The notes beneath the pieces were generated by a model, which was given only the letters and a program-made list of their open reading frames with translations, made no database searches and was not told where the DNA came from. Both the position numbers and the translations under genes were made by a program. Below are positions 6,308-10,206 of a stretch of 10,206 nucleotides of DNA, piece after piece. This DNA comes from an uncultured Prevotellaceae bacterium (GTDB lineage Bacteria; Bacteroidota; Bacteroidia; Bacteroidales; Bacteroidaceae). Location of the stretch: positions 1 to 10,206 of the forward strand of contig CAMPCG010000077.1 of NCBI GenBank assembly GCA_946644025.1, written 5' to 3'. Each line of letters opens with the position of its first letter. The stretch's first letter is position 1.

Positions 6308-7507
6308 CACTATGCACTCAACAATGTCGTTGGCTACCTCGCCTTTCGGCTTCTTGGGGTAGTCGGTCCTTTTGACCTTTCCGTCGGCCTTTGACAATAT
6401 CGAGATTTGGTTTTCGTCGGAGCGGAAGCACGTTCCCTCGTTGCGCAGCGAGTTGAGCACGATGAAGTCCAGGTTTTTCTTTTCCATTTTCTTCTCCGCG
6501 TTAGCCTGCTCGTCGTTGGTTTCGAGGGCAAATCCCACCAATGTCTGGCCTTCCCGCTTCATGCGTCCCAGTTCGGCAGCAATGTCGGGGTTGGGTGTCA
6601 GCCTTATGGTCATCTCCTCTCCGTCCTTACGTTTTATTTTCTTGTCGGCCACCTCTGCCGGCCTGTAGTCGGCCACTGCAGCGCAGAGTATGGCCGTGTC
6701 GGCTTGGGCGAAGTGCTCTACGGCGGCGTCGCGCATCTGTTGTGCGCTCTCCACGTCTATCCTGCGAATGTCGCCCTCCGGCGTCTTCAGGCTCACCGGC
6801 CCTGCTATGAGCGTCACCTGAGCCCCTCTGCGGGCACATTCCTTGGCCAGGGCGAACCCCATCTTGCCGCTGCTGTAGTTGCCGACGAAGCGCACGGGGT
6901 CAATCTTCTCGTAGGTAGGCCCGGCGGTGATGAGCACGCGCTTGCCAGCGAGTTGCTGAGTGACGGGCGACAGGTGGTGAGCGATGACCGACACTATCTT
7001 TTCCGGCTCCTCCATGCGTCCTTTCCCTTCGAGTCCGCTGGCGAGGAATCCGCTTTGCGGCTCTATGATGACGTTGCCGAACGAGCGCAGCCGCTCCATG
7101 TTCTGCTGTGTCGTGGGGTGAGCGTACATGTCGAGGTCCATGGCGGGGGCGATGAATACCGGAGCCTTCATCGACAGGTAGGTAGTGATGAGCATGTTGT
7201 CGGCCACGCCGTTAGCCATCTTGCCCAGCGTCGATGCCGTGCAGGGGGCGATGAGCATGGCGTCGGCCCACAGTCCCAGCGCCACGTGGCTGTGCCAGGT
7301 GCCGTCGCGCTGCGAGAAGAAGTCGCTGATGACGGGCTTCTGCGTCAGTGCCGACAGCGTGATGGGGGGGATGAACTCCTTTCCGGCAGGTGTGATGACC
7401 ACCTGCACCTCGGCACCGCGCTTCACCAGTTCACGTATGATGAGGCACGACTTGTAGGCTGCGATGGAGCCAGTGATGCCGAGCACTATTTTCTTTCCTT
7501 TTAGCAT
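6296..7507 (-). CDS. coaBC: Bifunctional phosphopantothenoylcysteine decarboxylase / phosphopantothenate-cysteine ligase
   Basis: Two-domain coenzyme A synthesis enzyme (Dfp) of 403 residues, a normal length. The N-terminal flavin-binding CoaC domain (about 1-180) has KIVLGITGSIAAYK (6-19), the active-site His74 in SHVALGLWAD, and PAMDLDMY (121-128). The C-terminal CoaB domain (about 188-395) has LITAGPTYEKIDPVR (192-206), NYSSGKMGFALA (210-221), AAVADYRP (276-283), KIKR (290-293) and TPNPDI (304-309). In CoaC the usual PAMN Asn is Asp124, and the usual catalytic Cys of the flap motif (ACGDxGxGRM in E. coli) is Ser157 in ASGLEGKGRM; I believe both are common in Bacteroidetes. The ATG at 7507 gives the standard MLKGKK start; an in-frame TTG at 7540 falls in a palindrome and is rejected. 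The last residues (CIVHSS) are encoded by the downstream repeat. It lies 60 bp after hisA. Confidence 0.93.
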   Translation of the reverse strand: MLKGKKIVLGITGSIAAYKSCLIIRELVKRGAEVQVVITPAGKEFIPPITLSALTQKPVISDFFSQRDGTWHSHVALGLWADAMLIAPCTASTLGKMANGVADNMLITTYLSMKAPVFIAPAMDLDMYAHPTTQQNMERLRSFGNVIIEPQSGFLASGLEGKGRMEEPEKIVSVIAHHLSPVTQQLAGKRVLITAGPTYEKIDPVRFVGNYSSGKMGFALAKECARRGAQVTLIAGPVSLKTPEGDIRRIDVESAQQMRDAAVEHFAQADTAILCAAVADYRPAEVADKKIKRKDGEEMTIRLTPNPDIAAELGRMKREGQTLVGFALETNDEQANAEKKMEKKNLDFIVLNSLRNEGTCFRSDENQISILSKADGKVKRTDYPKKPKGEVANDIVECIVHSS

Positions 7508-7528
7508 TGATGGGGGTGTTTGGGGTTG

Positions 7529-7547
7529 GGGCGATTGCAAATCGCCC
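7529..7547. repeat. REP-like palindrome between hisA and coaBC
   Basis: GGGCGATT (7529-7536) and AATCGCCC (7540-7547) form a perfect 8-bp stem with a three-base GCA loop. No T run follows on the minus strand, so an intrinsic terminator after hisA is not well supported. Short symmetrical G+C-rich elements of this kind resemble dispersed extragenic palindromes. Copy number elsewhere in the genome cannot be judged from this window. Confidence 0.5.
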
Positions 7548-7567
7548 TTAAAAGACGGGACATTAAT

Positions 7568-8359
7568 TCAGGGTTGGGGGAAGAGCTTTGCGATGCTTCG
7601 GAGGTCAATCTTCCCCTCGTAGATGGCTTTGCCGAAGACCACGGCGGGTATGCCGGCCTCGTTCAGCTGCATGATGTCCTCTTCTGAGGAGACGCCGCCG
7701 CTGGCAATGAGGTGCAGGGTGGGGTAGGCGGCCATCACCTCTTTATAGAGTGCGATGGCCGGTCCGGCCAGCGTGCCGTCGCGCGAAATTTCTGTGCAGA
7801 GCACGTTCGTCACACCCATGTCGATATACTTCTTCAGGAAGGGCAGCAGCTCCTCGCTGGAGTCTTCCTTCCACCCGTTGATGCTGATGCGCCCCTGTCG
7901 CACGTCGGCACCGAGGATGATGCGTTCCGGCCCATACTTGCGCAGCCACTGGGCCATCAGCTCGGGCTGCGTCACGGCCACGCTGCCCACGGTGACCATG
8001 CTGGCGCCGGCCTCGAAGGCGCGGCCTATGTCGTCGTCGGTCTTCAGTCCGCCGCCGAAGTCCACCACGAGGCTCGTCTCCTGGGTGATGGCGCGCAGCG
8101 TCTCGTCGTTGACGATGTGGCGCGACTTGGCGCCGTCGAGGTCTACCACGTGCAGGCGGCGGAAGCCCAGGCGCTCAAACTCGCGGGCCATCTCAAGGGG
8201 GTCGCCGTAGACGGTCTTCTGGTCGTAGTCGCCCTTCGTCAGGCGCACGCACTGGCCGTCGATGATGTCTATGGCAGGAATCAGTTCCAGAGACCCACCC
8301 CCTGCCCCTTCCATGGGGAGGGGGGGTAAGTTACTTTTGATGCTATTGTTGTTATACAT
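7568..8359 (-). CDS. hisA: Phosphoribosylformimino-5-aminoimidazole carboxamide ribotide isomerase
   Basis: HisA, a (beta/alpha)8 isomerase that opens the ribose ring of ProFAR to PRFAR in histidine synthesis. Catalytic residues are visible: Asp31 in LIPAIDIIDG (26-35), Asp152 in ILGADVRQG (148-156) and Thr189 in TEISRDGTLAGP (189-200). Phosphate-binding turns are FGGGLKTDDD (101-110) and IASGGVSS (218-225). The protein is about 24 residues longer at the N-terminus than usual: family members start just before ELIPAID. The extension contains SNLPPLPMEGAGGGS (9-23), the translation of a C-rich intergenic palindrome, so a repeat appears fused in frame. The ATG at 8359 is the most upstream start. 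Met16 (8312-8314), inside the palindrome, is an alternative. No ATG/GTG/TTG stands at the conventional start position, where a CTG (Leu24) is found. It lies 125 bp after hisH. Confidence 0.93.
   Translation of the reverse strand: MYNNNSIKSNLPPLPMEGAGGGSLELIPAIDIIDGQCVRLTKGDYDQKTVYGDPLEMAREFERLGFRRLHVVDLDGAKSRHIVNDETLRAITQETSLVVDFGGGLKTDDDIGRAFEAGASMVTVGSVAVTQPELMAQWLRKYGPERIILGADVRQGRISINGWKEDSSEELLPFLKKYIDMGVTNVLCTEISRDGTLAGPAIALYKEVMAAYPTLHLIASGGVSSEEDIMQLNEAGIPAVVFGKAIYEGKIDLRSIAKLFPQP
8298..8325. repeat. C-rich/G-rich palindrome inside the hisA 5' coding end
   Basis: On the plus strand CCCCCTGCCCC (8298-8308) and GGGGAGGGGGG (8315-8325) form an imperfect stem of about 11 positions with two central mismatched or wobble positions, around the loop TTCCAT. 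Sequences of this CCCC-TTCCATGGGG type are familiar dispersed elements in Bacteroidetes spacers (from memory). Here the element is read in frame as part of the HisA N-terminus. In mRNA it would form a strong hairpin at the start of the message, overlapping the alternative start Met16. Confidence 0.6.
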
Positions 8360-8399
8360 ATCGTAAACGAGATTACTGTTTTCCTTTTATTTGGCAATG

Positions 8400-8416
8400 G
8401 CGGCCTCGCAGGCCGC
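8400..8416. repeat. Short G+C-rich palindrome in the hisH-hisA spacer
   Basis: GCGGCCT (8400-8406) and AGGCCGC (8410-8416) form a perfect 7-bp stem with a three-base loop (CGC). The design, a short G+C-rich stem with a trinucleotide loop, is like the palindrome at 7529-7547, though the sequence differs. No T tract follows in the minus direction, so a terminator function after hisH is not strongly supported. The rest of the 125-bp spacer shows no convincing promoter. Confidence 0.45.
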
Positions 8417-8484
8417 ACAATAAACGAAAAGGATTACGGCGTTTACTATAATTGTTGCGTTCAGTCTAACCAAACTTCCTCTCC

Positions 8485-9087
8485 TCATGCGAGGGGCAGG
8501 GAGACCTCCAGGAAGTTCCTGATGATTCTTTCGCCCACGCTGCCGCTCTTCTCGGGGTGGAACTGGCAGGCAAAGAAGTTGTCCTTGTTGAGCGCCGCAC
8601 TGTAGGGCTGCACGTAGTCGGCCACGGCGATGGTCTCTGGGCAGAGCGGCACGTAGTAGCTGTGGACGAAGTAGACGTAAGGAGAGGCAAGTCCCTCGAA
8701 GAGTGGCGACTTGAGGTCGTGCAGCGCGTTCCACCCCATGCAGGGCACCTTGTCCTCATGTCTCACGGGCTGGAACCGTTTCACGTCGACGTCGAAGATT
8801 CCCAGGCAGTCGGTGTCGCCCTCTTCCGAGTGCCGGCACATCAGCTGCTGGCCTATGCAGATGCCCAGCACGGGCTGTCTTAAGGAGCGTATCACCTGGT
8901 CCAGTCCCCGCGCCCTTAAGTACTCCATGGCCCCTCGTGCCTCTCCCTGTCCGGGGAAAATCACGCGGTCGGCCTGCCGCAGCTCCGTGGCGTCGTCTGT
9001 CAGCAGGGGCTCCACGCCCAGGCGCTTCAGCGCGCTGAGCACCGAGTATATGTTTCCTGCGTTATATTTTACTACTGCTACTTGCAT
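8485..9087 (-). CDS. hisH: Imidazole glycerol phosphate synthase, glutamine amidotransferase subunit
   Basis: HisH hydrolyses glutamine and passes ammonia to HisF, which makes imidazole glycerol phosphate and AICAR in histidine synthesis. It is a class I amidotransferase of 200 residues, normal for the family. The triad is present: Cys77 in LGICIGQQLM (74-83), His177 and Glu179 in CQFHPEKSG (174-182). YNAGNIYSVLSAL (8-20) is the expected N-terminal motif and YVYFVHSYY (137-145) is also typical. One oddity is that the oxyanion-strand motif, usually PGVG, reads PGQG (45-48). The ATG at 9085-9087 begins the first strand (MQVAVVKYNAGN). It is separated from purU by a tandem repeat and from hisA by 125 bp. 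hisF is not adjacent and not in this window. Confidence 0.94.
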   Translation of the reverse strand: MQVAVVKYNAGNIYSVLSALKRLGVEPLLTDDATELRQADRVIFPGQGEARGAMEYLRARGLDQVIRSLRQPVLGICIGQQLMCRHSEEGDTDCLGIFDVDVKRFQPVRHEDKVPCMGWNALHDLKSPLFEGLASPYVYFVHSYYVPLCPETIAVADYVQPYSAALNKDNFFACQFHPEKSGSVGERIIRNFLEVSLPLA

Positions 9088-9153
9088 AACTCAAAAACTT
9101 AAATAACTCAGAAACTCAAAGACTCAGAAACTCAAAGACTCAAAGACTCAAGA
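9088..9153. repeat. Tandem 8-9-bp repeat between purU and hisH
   Basis: A degenerate tandem array of the unit AACTCAAAG, reading on the plus strand as a series of ACTCAAA, ACTTAAAT, ACTCAGA, ACTCAAAG, ACTCAGA, ACTCAAAG, ACTCAAAG and ACTCAAGAG. It fills the whole spacer between the hisH start and the purU stop and reaches the last purU codons. On the minus strand it reads as repeated CTTTGAGT, offering several TTTG boxes upstream of hisH. A TAAGTTTT sequence close to the hisH start is an imperfect -7 match. The repetition is directly visible; any regulatory role is inferred. Confidence 0.7.
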
Positions 9154-10011
9154 GAATATGATAGTCTTGTTCTTGTACGTCAGTATTTTCCGCTGTATGT
9201 GCTTTGCCACTGCGCGCGAGAGCACTATCTTCTCCAGGTCCTTCCCCTTGAGCACCAGGCTCTCGGGCGTGTCCTTATGCGTGATGCGTGCCACGTCCTG
9301 TTCGATGATGGGCCCCGCGTCCAGTTCGGCGGTGACGTAGTGGCTCGTTGCCCCGATGATTTTCACGCCGCGCTCCCATGCCTGGTGGTAGGGCTTGGCG
9401 CCGACGAAGGCGGGCAGGAACGAGTGGTGGATGTTGATGATGTGGTGGGGATAGGCTGCAATCATCTCGTCGCTGATAATCTGCATGTAGCGGGCCAGCA
9501 CGATGAACGTCACGCCCTGCTCGCGCAGCAGCTGCATCTCGGCCTCCTCCACCTCGCGCTTGTTGGAGTGGTCCTTCTTGATGCTCCACACGTAGTAGGG
9601 AATGTCAAACTGCTCGGCCACGTAGCGCAGGTCCTCGTGGTTAGACACGATGCATGGTATGTCTACGTCATACTCACCGGCCTTCCACCGCGCCAGCAGG
9701 TCGTAGAGGCAGTGGCTCATCTTCGACACGAAGATGGCCATGCGCGGACGCTGGTCGCTGAAGTAGAGGCTGAACTCCATCTGGTATCTCTGTGCGTAGA
9801 GCGTCTCCACGTACTCGCATATCTTATCACGGGGAATGAGGAAGCCGTCAAGCTCCCACTGTATGCGCATGAAGAACATCCCGTCCTGGTGGTCCACATA
9901 CTGGTCCAGGTCTACGATGTTGCCCTTGTTGTCGGTAATGAATTTGGTGACCTCCGAGATGATGCCCTGCTTGTCGGGGCAGTGGAGCAGAAGAATGGCG
10001 GTGGGTTTCAT
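9148..10011 (-). CDS. purU: Formyltetrahydrofolate deformylase
   Basis: PurU hydrolyses 10-formyltetrahydrofolate to formate and tetrahydrofolate, balancing the one-carbon pool. The protein is 287 residues, close to the E. coli enzyme. An N-terminal ACT domain (about 5-85) begins AILLLHCPDKQGIISEVT (5-22). The formyltransferase-like catalytic domain (about 90-280) begins RMAIFVSKMSHCLYDLL (90-106). The catalytic Asn-His-Asp set is visible: Asn193 and His195 in INIHHSFLPAFVGAKPY (192-208) and Asp231 in TAELDAGPIIEQD (227-239). The HHSFLPAF form distinguishes PurU from the glycinamide transformylase PurN. It has its own promoter about 80 bp upstream of the ATG. It is the first gene of the minus-strand group and is followed after 60 bp by hisH. 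The 5' leader shows no riboswitch I recognise. Confidence 0.94.
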   Translation of the reverse strand: MKPTAILLLHCPDKQGIISEVTKFITDNKGNIVDLDQYVDHQDGMFFMRIQWELDGFLIPRDKICEYVETLYAQRYQMEFSLYFSDQRPRMAIFVSKMSHCLYDLLARWKAGEYDVDIPCIVSNHEDLRYVAEQFDIPYYVWSIKKDHSNKREVEEAEMQLLREQGVTFIVLARYMQIISDEMIAAYPHHIINIHHSFLPAFVGAKPYHQAWERGVKIIGATSHYVTAELDAGPIIEQDVARITHKDTPESLVLKGKDLEKIVLSRAVAKHIQRKILTYKNKTIIFS

Positions 10012-10091
10012 TTTATTCTATTGCAAATGGTAAATCAGTAAATAGCCTTACTCCTTTGTCTTCAGGGTAGGAGCGCGTCGCAAGTGCGCCG

Positions 10092-10123
10092 CAAAGGTAC
10101 GAATTAATCCCGAACTGTCCAAA
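10092..10123 (-). promoter_or_regulatory. Bacteroidetes-type promoter for purU
   Basis: Read on the minus strand, TTTG (10123-10120) is followed after exactly 20 bp by TACCTTTG (10099-10092), a full match to the Bacteroidetes consensus TTTG / TAnnTTTG. Transcription would start near 10083-10088 and give a leader of roughly 70-80 bases before the purU ATG at 10011. Transcription may continue into hisH, hisA and coaBC, since no strong intrinsic terminator was seen between them. Confidence 0.75.
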
Positions 10124-10206
10124 TTTTTCAGCCCCTAATTGCTCTCCGCACTCCTGACTTCGGCGTTACGTCACCGAAACACACTTGGGCCATCAGTTCA
10201 TTAGAG

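Noticed and set aside
6407..7504. Long plus-strand open frame of 365 codons opposite coaBC
   Set aside because: It is the antisense shadow of coaBC; the translation is low-complexity (His, Val, Gly, Arg rich) with no family motif, as expected in G+C-rich DNA.
7508..7540. Upstream TTG start for coaBC adding 11 residues
   Set aside because: The start would fall inside the palindrome and the added residues (QSPQPQTPPS) are not part of the family; the ATG at 7507 gives the standard N-terminus.
8440..8480. Possible promoter for hisA on the minus strand (TTTG, 20 bp, TATAGTAA)
   Set aside because: The spacing fits but the -7 box matches only the leading TA and one T, so it is too weak to call.
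8387..8734. Minus-strand frame overlapping the hisH end and spacer, with a hydrophobic tail
   Set aside because: It runs out of frame through hisH, is Arg-rich in that part and has no family match; the hydrophobic end is spacer sequence.
9199..10041. Plus-strand open frame of 280 codons opposite purU
   Set aside because: Antisense shadow of purU with no recognisable motif and biased composition.
10012..10091. Riboswitch in the purU leader
   Set aside because: No THF, glycine or other riboswitch core could be recognised; the leader is only about 80 bases.
10128..10205. Minus-strand open stretch of 25 codons at the right edge, ending in TGA (reads ...MAQVCFGDVTPKSGVRRAIRG)
   Set aside because: It is too short, lies at the window edge and shows no recognised family. 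It may be the tail of an upstream gene or another intergenic repeat, but cannot be supported as a gene.

Overview
The window looks like a chromosomal segment from a fairly G+C-rich member of the Bacteroidales, most likely Prevotellaceae. Three things point there. The protein sequences recall Prevotella and Bacteroides homologues (from memory; no search was run). Two intergenic regions carry near-perfect Bacteroidetes-type promoters (TTTG, 20 bp, TAnnTTTG). Gene starts mostly lack strong Shine-Dalgarno sequences. No rRNA, tRNA, CRISPR array or intact insertion sequence was seen.

Left part, plus strand (1-2712): the C-terminal homoserine dehydrogenase half of ThrA, then a compact hicB-hicA toxin-antitoxin pair, then an apgM-type phosphomutase-superfamily gene that in this clade is the proposed homoserine kinase. 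Gaps are short (23, -4 and 12 bp), so the toxin-antitoxin pair sits inside a threonine operon. Threonine synthase (thrC), the expected next gene, is absent from the window.

Middle, plus strand (2713-6252): a new promoter at 2751-2782, with its -33 box in the loop of a 9-bp inverted repeat, precedes a tight four-gene operon. The genes encode a VTC-domain protein (CYTH/polyphosphate-polymerase type), a DUF4956 inner-membrane protein, a DUF2490 predicted outer-membrane barrel, and a beta-helix lipoprotein of the Cthe_2159-like carbohydrate-binding type with a possible surface-export signal. Together they could span cytoplasm to cell surface. Their joint function is not established and this is the most interesting system here.

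Right part, minus strand (10123 down to 6296): purU with its own promoter, hisH, hisA and coaBC, converging on the plus-strand operon at a 15-bp hairpin near 6269-6307. The spacers in this half carry several kinds of short repeat: a tandem ACTCAAAG-like array, two short REP-like palindromes, a C-rich/G-rich palindrome that has become the N-terminal coding sequence of hisA, and a TTCATAGTT repeat that encodes the last residues of CoaBC. hisF, the partner of hisH, is not in the window.

Pathways represented are threonine synthesis (thrA, apgM), histidine synthesis (hisH, hisA), folate one-carbon balance (purU), coenzyme A synthesis (coaBC), and an envelope cassette of unknown output.
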